Positions 44,137 to 54,977 of a stretch of 64,000 bases of DNA are shown here, in pieces. The stretch comes from Azolla caroliniana. Taxonomy: Eukaryota > Polypodiophyta. Position 1 is the first letter of the stretch, and each line of letters opens with the position of its first letter. Position numbers and translations under genes: made by a program. Below the pieces are notes generated by a model that was not told where the DNA came from, did not search any database, and was given only the letters and a program-made list of their open reading frames with translations. The stretch lies in assembly GCA_043228905.1 (NCBI GenBank), contig JBHGNT010000012.1, positions 19,716,001 to 19,780,000 on the forward strand, read 5' to 3'.

Positions 44137-47100
44137 ATGGAAGGCGGCGGTAGTGGGCCTCCGAGCATGATGGTGTTGAACTCACATAACTACGCCGACT
44201 GGAAGATAAAGATGGAAGACCTTCTCATCGTCCGAGACCTGTACGAACCGATCGACAATGCCGAGATACCCAAGGGGGTAATAGAGTCGGAGTGGAAGCT
44301 CTTGAACCGGAAAGCCGTAGCGACGATCCGGCAATATGTCGATGTAAGTGTCCTGCAACATGTGGCGAACGATACGAACGCCTATGAGATGTGGCAGAAG
44401 CTGTCCGGACTGTATGAGAGGAAGAATGCTCTGACCCGGACCTCCCTGATGAGGAAGATAGTGAATCTTAAGTACCGGGACGGCGAGAGCGTGGTCGAAC
44501 ACGTCAGCACGTTCATGGGATTTGTGAACCAGCTTGCGGCGATCAAGTTCCCGTTGGATGACGCAATGCAAGCCATCATGCTGATGTGTACCCTTCCGGA
44601 GAGCTGGGAGAACTTGGTAGTTACGCTCAGCACCTCCTGTAAGGAAGAGAACTTGTCTTTACTAACGGTAAAGACAAGTATTCTAAATGAAGAAGCGCGT
44701 CGGAGAGATAAAGAACTGGCCTCCGACTCGAAGGCGCTGCTTACCGAATCGGAACGGGGAAGACAACGGAACCGGAGTCCGCAAAGACGGGAGAAGTCGG
44801 GGACACGGTCGCAGTCGAGGGGAAGACCTACATGCTTCTACTGTGGGAAGCCGGGTCACTTCCAGAAGAACTGTCGGCATTTCCGGAAAGACAACGGAAC
44901 CGACGGTACCGATTCGAAGAAGTCACCGGAGCGAAACGGTGCATACCGGGGAGCCACGGACCGGAGAGGTCCGGATCGGCGAGGGCAGGACCGGAAAGGA
45001 ACGACGGCACTCGCGGAAAGTGAAGAAGAGATAATGCTCATTACCGAAGAGAGGGAGCTGAACCTTGCCGGTGAAGAGATGACCTGGGTGGTCGATTCCG
45101 GAGCGTCGTTCCACCTGACCCCGGAGAAGAAATACTTCTCATCCTACACAGCCGGTGAGCACGGCTGTGTCCGGATGGGAAATGAAGGTACATGCCGGAT
45201 TTCCGGCATAGGAGACGTGTGGCTGATGACATCAACCGGATGCAAGATGCTGCTGAAGGATGTCCGACACGTTCCGGAGGTTCGATTGAACCTGATTTCG
45301 GCCGGGAGGCTAGACGATGAAGGCTACACGGGTAGCATCCGGAACGGCGTAATGAAGTTCAGCAAGGGGAGCCTGATAGTGGCTCGAGCCCGAAAAGTCA
45401 ACACATTGTACCTTATGAATGCCTGGTTGTGTCCGGAGGAGTTGAACGTGGCAGCCGACGCTGCTGGTGAGCTGTGGCACAAGAGACTGTGCCACATGAG
45501 TGAGAAGGGGATGAAGAGGCTTGCAGAGGACAACCTTATTCCAGTGAAGCATGTGCACCTGGAGAAGTGCACCGACTGTCTGGCCGGTAAGCAAAACCGG
45601 ACCTCCTTCCACTCAAGGCCACCGACGAGACGTAGCGCACCATTGGAGTTGGTGCACACTGACGTGTGTCAAGTAGAAACGAAGTCACATGGCGGAGCCC
45701 AGTACTTCGTGACATTCATTGATGACCACAGCCGGAAGACAAAGGACCAAGTGTTGTGCGTCTTCAAAGAACTTCACGCGAGAGTGGAAAGGGAATCCGG
45801 CAAGAAGCTGAAAGCGATACGAGCGGATAACGGAGGGGAATACCGGGGGCAGTTCTAGGAGTACTGTCGCTCGAAGGGAATCCGGCTCGAGTTTACTGTG
45901 CCGAAGACGCCGGAACTGAACGGGCTGGCCGAGAGGATGAACCGGACCATAATGGAGAGGGTCCGGAGTATGCTGGCGCATGCGAAATTACCCAAGGGGT
46001 TTTGGGATGAGGCAATGTCGACGGCGACATACGTGATAAACAGATCACCCTCAGTACCTTTGGACGGAGACACGCCGCAGAGAGTGTGGACCGGTAAGGA
46101 AGTGTCCTACCGGCATCTGAAGGTGTTCGGGTGTCTCGCATACGTGCATGTGGCAAAGGACCGGAGAGGAAAGTTAGATCCAAAGACCCGGCCATGCATA
46201 TTCCTCGGATACGGCGACGACGAGTTCGGCTACCGAGTATGGGACCCGGTCGACAAGAAGATATTCAGGAGTCGAGATATCGTCTTCATGGAGGACAAGA
46301 CACTCGCCGACTGGGAGTCGGAGAAGAAGATGAAGAGCTCCAAGTCGACCGGTGAGGATCAACTCTACGAGGAGCAGTCCCGACCGGCAAGGGACCGGTT
46401 AGCACTCGAGGATCCGGCCGAAGACGGTGAAGAAACAGAACCGGCCGAGGAAAATGAAACTGATACCGGAATCGGCCCCGATCCCGAAATGGATTCGGAT
46501 GAAGAGGAAACGGAGGAGCCGGTCAGCGAAGCTCCGGAACGGAGATATCCTCTAAGAGAGAGAAGGGCCCCCCGGAGATTTCCGGAACCAGAGCACGTGC
46601 TGCTAACCGACGAGGGGGAGCCGGAGAGTTTTGAAGAAGCAAAGCTTGACACCCATAGCCGCAGGTGGTTAAGTGCCATGCAGGAGGAGATGGATTCCCT
46701 GCATGAGAACCACACATATGAACTTGTGGAGTTGCCGAAAGGAAAGCGGGCACTTCGAAACAAGTGGGTGTTCAAGCTGAAACCGGGAGATGCCGGAAAC
46801 CCCCCGAGATACAAAGCCAGGATCGTGGTGAAGGGGTTCCAGCAGAAGAAGGGCGTCGACTTCGATGTGATATTTGCCCCGGTAGTGAAGATGACCTCCA
46901 TCCGGACGGTGCTGAGCATAGCGGCAAGCATGGACCTCGAGGTAGAACAGATGGACGTGAAGACGGCATTCCTTCACGGTGACCTCGAAGAAGAGATCTA
47001 CATGCAGCAACCGGAAGGATTCGAGAAGAAAGGGAAGGAGCACCTGGTATGCCGGTTGAAGAAGAGCCTTTACGGACTGAAGCAGGCTCCCCGGCAATGG

Positions 47101-48189
47101 TACCGGAAATTCGACTCCTTCATGACCGACGAAGGGTACCACAAAACGCAGTCCGATCACTGCGTGTTTGTGAAGAAGTTCGAAGGAGGAGACTCTCTAA
47201 TACTCCTCCTGTACGTGGACGACATGTTGATCGTCGGACGGGACCAGGGCAAGATACGGATGCTGAAGAAAGCACTTCACCGAACCTTCTCAATGAAGGA
47301 CCTGGGTCCGGCGAGGCAAATACTAGGGATGCACATCATCCGAGACCGGAAGAAGAAGCAGTTGTGGCTGTCACAGGAGAAGTACGTAACAAAGGTGCTT
47401 CACCTGTTCAACATGTCGGAAGCAAGACCGGTCGGATCAACCCTCCCGGCAAACTGCAAGTTGTCCAACAAGCAAAGCCCCAAGACAAAGGCTGAGAAAG
47501 AGGACATGATGAAAGTACCATATGCCTCTGCCGTCGGAAGCTTGATGTACGCAATGGTGTGTACAAGACCGGACATAGGATACGCAGTCGGAGTGGTGAG
47601 CCGGTACATGAGCAATCCCGGCAAAGAGCACTGGAACGCGGTCAAGTGGATACTCCGATACCTCAAGGGCACGACAAACGTGTGCCTCCGATTCGGCTCC
47701 GGTAAGCCCGAACTCGACGGCTTTACCGATTCGGATATGTCGGCTGATGCAGATACCAGCCGGTCCACATCAGGGTATGTGATGACGTATGCAGGGGGAG
47801 CTGTTTCGTGGCAGTCGAGGCTGCAGAAGACGGTTGCGTTGTCAACCACGGAGGCGGAGTACATGGCGGCTGTTGAAGCCGGCAAGGAAATAATATGGAT
47901 GAAGGACTTCATTAGAGAGCTCGGTATCCGACCGGAGGAGTACCGACTCTACTGCGACAGTCAGAGTGCCATCCACCTTGCGAAGAATGCGGCCTATCAC
48001 TCCCGGACGAAGCACATCCAGCGAAGATATCACTGGATCCGGGAAAGGATAGAAGACAAGGAGTTCATGCTGACGAAGATCCACACGGACGAGAACGGGT
48101 CGGATATGCTGACCAAGGTACTCACACCCGACAAGCTGGAAGCATGCCGGAAAAGGATCGGATTGGAGAGACATCCCATGCCGAAGTGA
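44137..48189 (+). pseudogene. Copia-2 gag-pol, one stop and a 21-bp deletion
   Basis: A single frame of 1350 codons from MEGGGSG to ERHPMPK. Gag with CCHC knuckle CFYCGKPGHFQKNC (233-246), protease DSGAS (320-324), integrase HHCC (LWHKRLCHMS..CTDCLAGK) and catalytic FIDDHS and RADNGGEY, reverse transcriptase with MDVKTAFLHGD and YVDD (1026-1029), RNase H with DSDMSAD, STTEAEYMA, YCDSQSAIHLAK and RTKHIQRRYHWIRE. Codon 574 (45856-45858) is TAG. Just upstream, the sister copy at 55619-59694 has seven extra residues after DDHSRK that are missing here (deletion near 45739). RT and RNase H look intact. It probably cannot make a working integrase. Confidence 0.95.
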
Positions 48190-48199
48190 AGGGGGAGTT
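48190..48199 (+). other. Copia-2 polypurine tract
   Basis: AGGGGGAGTT lies between the gag-pol stop codon and the 3' LTR. Confidence 0.8.
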
Positions 48200-48921
48200 T
48201 GTTGGGATTACGGTCCCTCCGGATGGGATGGTCGGATATCCGGGAATCGGATGATGAATACCCCGGCTACGGAGCCGGATGATGAAGACCCCGGTTACGG
48301 AGCCGGATGCTGAAGACCCCGACTACGGAGCCGGATGCTGAAGACCCCGGCTACGGAGCCAGATGCTGAAGACCCCGGCTACGGAGCCGGATGATGAAGA
48401 CCCCGGCTACGGAGCCGGATGCTGAAGACCCCGGTTACAGAGCTGGATGACGAATGTACCCGGAGAGAGATCCGGATACGGGGACATATTTGTGAATATG
48501 TTTGCCAAGAGCCCTTGAGGCTATATTTGTAAATAGCCCGAAAGTCATATGTGTATAAATATGACTTAGGGCAAACAGTTTAAATGTTGTTGCTCATTTT
48601 TATGTTTTCAGCCGAGAGAGCAAAGTGAGAGCAGCCGAGAGAGAGGGAGAGAAAGGAAGAGGTCGACATCTCTGTGTATCACCGCCGACTGTGGCGAAGA
48701 CAGTGAGCTCAAGGTCGTTGCCTTGTAGCTTCACCATTGTACATCTCTGTTTATAGTGATAGTTGGAGTTTGAGGACTCCCGTGGTTTTTCCCCATTTAG
48801 GGTTTTCCACGTAAAACATCCCGTGTACTCTTCTCTCTATTGTACTTCGTGCACTTTGTATTTCCTGTTTTCTGAAAGTTGATCCTATTCCTCGGTTGTG
48901 GCCGAGCACTGTTTTTCAACA
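48200..48921 (+). repeat. Copia-2 3' LTR with 28-bp minisatellite (7 units)
   Basis: Matches the 5' LTR but is 28 bp shorter, exactly one minisatellite unit. A few substitutions also differ, so the insertion is recent but not brand new. Confidence 0.95.
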
Positions 48922-49603
48922 CACTATGCAAGCTCTCTCTCCCTCTTTGTCCCTCCGTCTCTTGTCACTCAACAATATGTTGCCTGTGGCTTCATGTTAG
49001 TCTCTCTATCAACTTTCAAGTTCTAAGTTCTAAGTTCTAACTTTCTAACTTTTAAACCCTAATTTTTAAATTACATAAACGGCTTAACCGGTTTGGCAAG
49101 GCTCAAGCCAATCCGAGCCGAGCTCAAACCATTTAAGTAGGCTCAAGCCTAAACCGAGATGAGACGAGCCACTAAGATGTTTAAAATCGGTTTAGCTAAA
49201 CGGTTTAGGCTTGAGCCGAGCCATTGTAGATCCCTACTAGGCACAATGTCTTCATGTTTAGAGTGTTAGCCTTTTTTTTTCTCTCTTACGAAGATTTTTT
49301 GTTTACTAGTCTCTAGATTTTAAAGAATCTATGTGCAACACAAGCTAATCGGTTAAAGAAATCTTCAAAACAATGTCCAATTATGGAAGCTTGGGGGAAT
49401 GTGTAAGCAATGGATGCACAGTTTGTGTGGGCAAACCTTTGAATTTTGTGTCCCAAAAATATGTAGTTTTTTCAAAATGAAGGAATCCAAAAATAATACA
49501 ATATACACATACACAAACATACACACACACACACACACACATACATACATAGGGGGTGAGGCCCAAGGGATGAGAAGTGGATAAGGATTGAGGGAGAAGA
49601 TGG

Positions 49604-50332
49604 TAGGGATTGGCAATGGCTCGGCTCTGTTTAGGCTTGAGCCTACCTAAACGGGTTGAGCTCGGCTCGGCTTTGCTTGAGCCTTGCCAAACCAACTCAA
49701 ACCGTTTAAACCATTTATGTGATTTAAGAATTAGGGTTTAGAAAGTTAGAAATTAGACACTTAGAAGTTGGAAGTTGAAAGTTGATAGAGAGACTGACAG
49801 GAAGCCATAGGCAACATACTGTTGAGTGATGAGAGAGGGAGGGAGAGAGAGGGAGAGAGAGAGCTTGCATAGTGGACGATCAGGGGACCTCCTTGCTATT
49901 CAATGTTATATACATTCTTTTGAGAAGGATTGGATCACCGAGAGTGATAGGTCGCCATAGCCTCGGGCCTCGTGGTTTGGGTGGTGGGAGGTAGGGGATT
50001 CATGGATGTCAGCTGACCAATCATAGTAGTCTACAAAGAGGGAGTCGTGGAGGTGGGACTTGGAGTTTAGTTTGACTCATCAGTGGTAAGGGGGGGTTGG
50101 AGTTATGAGGAGAAGAAGAGTAGGATGAAGTGGTAGTGGTAGTGGTGTTTTTTGGGTACCTTCACCTTTTTTGTCCCAAACTGGCTCCCAAACCGCTTCA
50201 CAAACCGGTTTAGGGACCAGTTTGGTTTGGTTTGGTTCAGGTTTGAGAACCCCAAAACAGTTTAAGCTTAACCAGTTTGGCTTGGATAAGGCCAAACCGG
50301 TTAAGCCTAAACCGAATCGTTGTCGATTCCTA
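49604..50332 (-). mobile_element. hAT-like non-autonomous element, copy 2, inverted
   Basis: 729 bp, TAGGGATTGGCAATGGCTCGG at one end and TTGTCGATTCCTA at the other. It is the reverse complement of copy 1 along its length, including the CACTATGCAAGC site that Copia-2 used in copy 1. Flanking octamers GAAGATGG and GAAGGACG match only partly. Block A has the empty site near 5060. No transposase is encoded. Confidence 0.7.
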
Positions 50333-50395
50333 GAAGGACGGTAAGTCAAAGGAAGAATAATTAATGCTAAAACTCTTCAATGGTAATGTTCACAC

Positions 50396-50526
50396 CACGT
50401 GCTTTTCACCCAAATTTTTTTCTTCATATAGTATTAGAAAATGAAAATGTGAGAAACAATATACTAAAACAATGTGAGGAATGGCATACATGTTGAACAC
50501 ACCATTCACAATGGGGACTATAAAAA
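50396..50526 (+). promoter_or_regulatory. Promoter of the truncated PPO copy (G-box and TATA)
   Basis: CACGTG at 50396-50401 and TATAAAAA at 50519-50526 keep the same order as at the intact gene, about 130 bp before the start codon at 50653. The leader lacks a short segment (one of the AGATCTAAA repeats) found at 5338-5400. Confidence 0.6.
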
Positions 50527-50652
50527 GGGTCATTAGCGAAGAAGAAGAAACATCGGAGTCCATGCCAGCCACACGAGTTCGAATTCAACTAAGTACCCTA
50601 ATTAGCTCTCTAAGATCTCAAAAAACCTTTAGAGGACCATCTAAGTTTTTAA

Positions 50653-50957
50653 ATGGCTAACACTTGGGACAACTCTACCTCAACCAATGAGGACATCTCT
50701 CTAGATAGTGGTAAGCAAGGGTTTTCAAAGTCCTTGCTTGGTACACAACCCATCTCTCCTGAGGACAACAAATCCCACCACCTTATCTATCACTACACGA
50801 CCCCCCCGTCCGATCCTAATGACCCGTTGTCACCTCCGGACCTCACCCAAGGCATACCATGCAAGAGTGTGCTCGACTTCTTCTACCCACACACACTCAC
50901 AACCGATGGTGAGGAGAAACCCAAGGAGAGCGTGGACAAGCTCAAAATGAGGAGTGA
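50653..50957 (+). pseudogene. Second PPO copy, truncated after about 100 codons by an LTR
   Basis: Starts at the same MANTWDNSTS as the intact gene and stays in frame through SVDKLKMRSDV, with a modest number of replacements (for example FSKS for FTKS and TTPPSDPNDP for TIPSSNPNDL). At 50958 the LTR of a minus-strand chromovirus begins, and the open frame runs on into LTR sequence to 51129. None of the copper-binding motifs is present. The rest of this copy may lie beyond the far end of the chromovirus, outside the window. With the promoter intact, a short chimeric transcript ending in the LTR is possible. Confidence 0.93.
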
Positions 50958-51411
50958 TGTTAGGAACAGTACTAAGACAGAGAAGGATTTAGTACTAAAA
51001 GAAGTATTAGTACTAAGAGAGGTGAAGAACTCTCGAGAGAAGGAAAGAGTGAGTGAGGGAGAGAGAGAGAGATCGAGAGAGAGAGATGATAAGAAAAGAT
51101 ATATATTATGTGAAGAGAATGTACAGTAGCTTAGGAGGCTTAAGACTGGCGTTGAACCGATTTGGTTCGAAATAATGCCTCGTGCCTCCTTTTATAGTGT
51201 TCCAAGGAATACTCTTGAAGTTTCTAGAATGTTCCAGAGAAATCTGGAATATACATCAATTTTCTAAAATAAAACATAAATGAAAATAATATTCTATGTA
51301 AAATAAAACATAAATGAAAATATTCTATATATTACAATGTATAGTCTGATGGTCAAGAGCTCGACCTATGTAGCATAAGGTCATGGGTTCGAGTCTTGCC
51401 ATATCATGACA
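50958..51411 (-). repeat. 3' LTR of the chromovirus
   Basis: Bounded by TG...CA on either strand (TGTTAGGAAC at 50958, ATGACA ending at 51411). AGTGA precedes it at 50953-50957 as the candidate target duplication. Its partner is outside the window. The first about 70 bases on the element strand are antisense to a tRNA-like sequence. Confidence 0.85.
51338..51402 (+). other. tRNA-like sequence inside the chromovirus LTR
   Basis: TAGTCTGATGGTCAAG (A-box-like, about 51342) and GGTTCGAGTCT (B box, 51386-51396) are spaced as in a tRNA gene. It reads against the element. Stems do not pair well, so an active tRNA is unlikely; a captured SINE or tRNA fragment is more likely. Confidence 0.5.
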
Positions 51412-51421
51412 CTATCCCCCC
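51412..51421 (-). other. Polypurine tract of the chromovirus
   Basis: On the minus strand AGGGGGGATAG lies right before the LTR start TGTCATG. Confidence 0.8.
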
Positions 51422-51424
51422 TTT

Positions 51425-53763
51425 AAAACGACGAGTGTAACGAGTCGTTTTGGATTGAGGACCCGGTTTGTCTGGATATTGATGATGGAAGTCTTCAAGA
51501 AGTGCACGAGCATTGGTGACATTCTCTATCGGCTCCCAAGTACGCTCACTAGGACTATATCCTAGCCAATCGACTAGATAGTATAGCTTGTTGCGAACAA
51601 TCTTGGAATCAAGGATGGCGGCAACTTCGTACTCAGGTCCATCTTCAAGCTCGATCGGGGGTGGAGGCTATGTAATACGTCCTGGGATGGTGCTCTCTTG
51701 ATAGGGTTCAAGGAGAGAACTATGAAACACCGGATGTATCCGAAGTTGTGGAGGTAGATCGAGACGAAAAGCGACATCATTAATCTTTCCTGTGATACGG
51801 AAAGGACCTAAGCGCCGATAATCCAACTTCTCGCATGGGCGAGTAGTCTTGATGTGTCGTCGGAGTAGCCATACCCGATCTCCAATGTTAAAACTCGATG
51901 GGAGTCGATGACGATCTGCATAAACCTTGTGTGTTTGCTGAGCTTGTTGGAGATGAGTAGCTAAATCCGCTTGTATCTTATGTAACCGTTCCAAACGATC
52001 CTCCGCGCAAGGATTTGTGGACACCTTTGGGATTTCAAGTACACACCACCGGGGGTGACATCCGGTATAAGCATAAAATGACGTAACTTTAGTCGATGCG
52101 TGGATAGAGTTATTATAGGCGAATTCGGCGAAGTGGAGAATATCTGCCCAGTCATCCTGATGATAGCTGAGGAAGCACCGCAGGTACTGCTCCAACGTTT
52201 GATTTGTTCGTTCGGCTTGGCCGTCGGTTTGTGGGTGGTAGCCGGAGGAGAGGTTACAAGTGACCTTGAGCATTTTAAAAAGGTGCTTCCAGAATTTTGA
52301 CACGAACTGGGGTCCACGGTCGCTGACGATACTATCGGGAAGTCCATGATGCCGACATACTTCACGCATGACAATTTCGGCGGTGTCTTCACTAGAGATT
52401 TCCTTAGTACATGGCAAAAAATGAGCCATCTTCGTATATCGATCTACCACTGTTAGAATCTCATTGAATCCCTTAGAGACTGGAAGATCTGTGATGAAGT
52501 CTAGAGCAATGGATTGCCACGGCTTGCTTGGAATTGGTAATGGTTCTAATAAACCATATGGATGATGCCTTGGCATTTTTGCTCTGCAGCATGTGTCACA
52601 AGTCCAAACAAAGTCTTCGACAAATTGTCGCATACGGGGCCACCAGAATGATCGTTGTACTAAATCTAATGTTTTAGTACTACCAAAATGCCCAGCTGTA
52701 TATGTGTCATGACAGTTTTGTACTACTTGAAGGCGGGAAGAACCATTAGGAACATACAAAAGTTCTTTAAAGAAGAGTAATTCATCATGGTATTTGAATT
52801 GCCGATAGTCCGTACCTGGTGGTTGCGACTGTGAACACGACGCTCGAGAGGGATCAATTTGTGCTAGTATAGCTTGAGCGAAAGCATCTGTCTTCAGGTC
52901 CGCACGTATGATATCGATAACGTGGGAATCCATGGGCATGCCAAAGACATGTGTTGCTTGCAGTCGTGCCGGTCCCAAGATTACTTGCTTTTGGTTATCA
53001 AAAGCTGGCTCGCCGGGACGCGGTGCTAGGTACGAACGCCGTGATAATGCATCTGCTTTCCCTTGATGTTTCCCAGGTCGATATGTAATCTTGAAGTCGA
53101 AACGCATGAGAAAATGGGCCCACCGAGCTTGACGTCGATTTAACACACGAGCGTCTTGAAAATAGGCAAGGTTTTTGTGGTCACTGAATACAGTGACTTG
53201 ATGAGAAGATCCCTCTAGAAAATGCCTCCATTGCATAAAAGAGTCCACTATAGCCAATAACTCTTTATCATGAATTTCGTAGTTGATTTTGGCGGCGTCA
53301 AACTTGCGTGAGTGAAAAGCCACAGGATGTAGCTTTTCATCATTACCTCGTTGTGATAGAATGCTTCCTAATGCAAAATCCGATGCGTCCGCTTCGATGA
53401 TGAATGGTTTTTCTAGATCAACGTGAGCTAGAATCGGAGCCGATGTAAATGCCTGTTTAAGATTCTCAAAAGCCATGTCCGCTTCTTCAGACCAAACGAA
53501 TGATTGTCCCTTCCTAGTAAGTTGTGTAAGAGGCAAAACGAGCTTTGAGTAATCCTTTATAAACTTCCGGTAAAAATTGGCAAAGCCTAGAAAGCATTGC
53601 ACATCCCGCACCGAACGCGGAGTCTGCCATTCTACCACCGTTTCGACCTTAGCTGGGTCCATGGAGATGCCTTCTGAGGAAATGACATAGCCGAGAAATT
53701 CCACTTGGTTGCACCCGAAACTACATTTTTCTTGTTTTGCATAGAGACCATGTTCTCGAAGTC
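51425..53763 (-). pseudogene. Chromovirus pol, 3' part (end of RT, RNase H, integrase, chromodomain)
   Basis: On the minus strand from 53763: CSFGCNQVEFLGYVIS (end of RT), then WSEEADMAFENLKQAF, IIEADASDFALGSIL and FSDHKNLAYF (RNase H), an integrase HHCC region (CHDTYTAGHFG..CDTCCRAK), catalytic ALDFITDLP, VSDRGPQF and GYHPQTDGQAERTNQTLE, and a C-terminal GPFRI..VFHSSLL region. A TAG at 51668-51670 then interrupts. In the same frame after it, EYEVAAILDSKIV, YLVDWLGY and TWEP make a chromodomain, which in related elements directs integration to particular histone marks. The stop leaves RNase H and integrase readable but removes the chromodomain. Confidence 0.93.
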
Positions 53764-53768
53764 GTTTT

Positions 53769-54377
53769 TGTTGGGATTACGGTCCCTTCGGATGGGATGG
53801 TCGGATATCGGAGATGAATGCCGACCAGCCCGGTTTCGGTTTCGGAACCGGATGATGAAGACCCCGACCTCGGAGCCGGATGACGAATGTACCCGGAGAG
53901 AGATCCGGATGCAGGGACATATCCGTGAATATGTCTGCTAAGGGCCCCTGAGGCTATAGTTGTAAATAGCCCCAAAGTCATATATGTATAAATATGACTT
54001 AGGGCAAACAGTTTTGTTGTTGCTATTCATTTTTCTGTTTTTCCACTCTAGAGGAGTGAAGAGAGAGCAGCCGTGAGAGAGAGAGAGAGATAGAGCGCGA
54101 GAGAGGAAGAGGACGACGCCTCTGTGTATTTCCGCCGCCTGTGGCGAGGACAACGAGCTCAAGGTCGTCGCCTTGCAGCTCGCCATTGTATACTTCTCTT
54201 TGTATAGTGTTGGTTTGGAGTCTTGTACTCCCGTGGTTTTTCCCGTACAGGGTTTTCCACGATAAATCGTGTGTCCTCTCTATTTTTCGCATTTCCCATT
54301 TTCTGCAACAACGATTCGTGTGTTTCCTTGGTTGTGGCCGAGAGGTGAAGTTTGGAAAGTTTCGTTTATTTCCATCA
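53769..54377 (+). repeat. LTR-a of the Copia complex
   Basis: 609 bp, starts TGTTGGGATTACGG and ends TTTCCATCA. Only about two units of the 28-bp repeat seen in Copia-2. Nearly identical to LTR-d. Confidence 0.95.
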
Positions 54378-54407
54378 ATTTGGTATCAGAGCGAACTGCT
54401 GCAGAAA

Positions 54408-54977
54408 ATGGAAGGCGGCGGCAGCGGGCAGCCGGGGATGATGGTGCTGAATGCGCAGAATTACGCCGACTGGAAGATCAAGATGGAGGATCTTCTGATT
54501 GTTCGGGACCTGTACGAACCGATTGACAGGTCGGAAATACCGAAAGGGGTACTTGAGTCGGAGTGGAAGCTCCTGAACCGGAAAGCCGTAGCGACGATCC
54601 GACAATATGTCGATGTAAGCGTCCTACAACATGTGGCGAACGACACCAACGCATATGAGATGTGGAAGAAGCTGTCGGGCCTCTACGAGAGGAAGAATGC
54701 GTTGAACTGGACCTCCCTGATGAGGAAGATAGTGAACCTCAAGTATCGGGACGGCGAGAGTATGGTGGAACACGTAAGCACGTTCATGGGATTCGTGAAC
54801 CAGCTTGCGGCGATCAAGTTCCCGTTGGAGGATGCAATGCAAGCCATCATCCTGATGTGTACATTGCCGGAAAGCTGGGAGAACTTGGTGGTGACTCTCA
54901 GCACCTCCTGCACCGAAGATAACTTGTCCTTACAAACGGTAAAGACAAGTATTTTGAACGAAGAAGCGCATCGGAGA
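54408..54977 (+). pseudogene. Gag fragment of the outer Copia element
   Basis: Starts MEGGGSGQPG after the primer site TTGGTATCAGAGC and stays in frame for 190 codons to LNEEAHRR, where LTR-b begins without any recognisable target duplication. It differs from the inner copies by single changes such as ALNWTS for ALNRTS. The zinc knuckle and everything after it are missing. Confidence 0.93.

Larger units (their letters stand above)
43356..48921 (+). mobile_element. Copia-2: nearly intact Ty1/Copia retrotransposon
   Basis: LTRs of 750 bp (43356-44105) and 722 bp (48200-48921), flanked by CACTA (43351-43355 and 48922-48926). The second hAT-like copy shows the uninterrupted site, CACTATGCAAGC on its own strand. 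Met-tRNA primer site, polypurine tract and a 1350-codon gag-pol with one stop are present. Same family as the 53769-63089 complex but a separate subfamily. Confidence 0.96.
42912..49236 (+). mobile_element. hAT-like non-autonomous element, copy 1, split by Copia-2
   Basis: About 754 bp once Copia-2 (43356-48921) and its duplicated site are set aside. It starts TAGGAATCGACAAC and ends TTGTAGATCCCTA, an imperfect terminal inverted repeat. It is rich in AACCGGTTTGG/GGTTTAGGCTTGAGCC phrases at both ends and codes for nothing recognisable. Flanking octamers (TTCGGTAC and CTAGGCAC) resemble each other and CTAGGTAT in the empty block A site near 4700, as expected for an old 8-bp duplication. A second copy lies at 49604-50332. 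Confidence 0.7.
27611..50957. repeat. Block B of a segmental duplication, expanded copy
   Basis: Order and orientation match block A (2241-5719). The additions are the 618-bp array, a LINE, two hAT-like elements and Copia-2, which together explain nearly all the extra length. Between them, 27611-28303, 35710-36072, 41974-42911, 49237-49603 and 50333-50652 are plain AT-rich sequence with direct counterparts in block A and no genes of their own. Confidence 0.85.
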
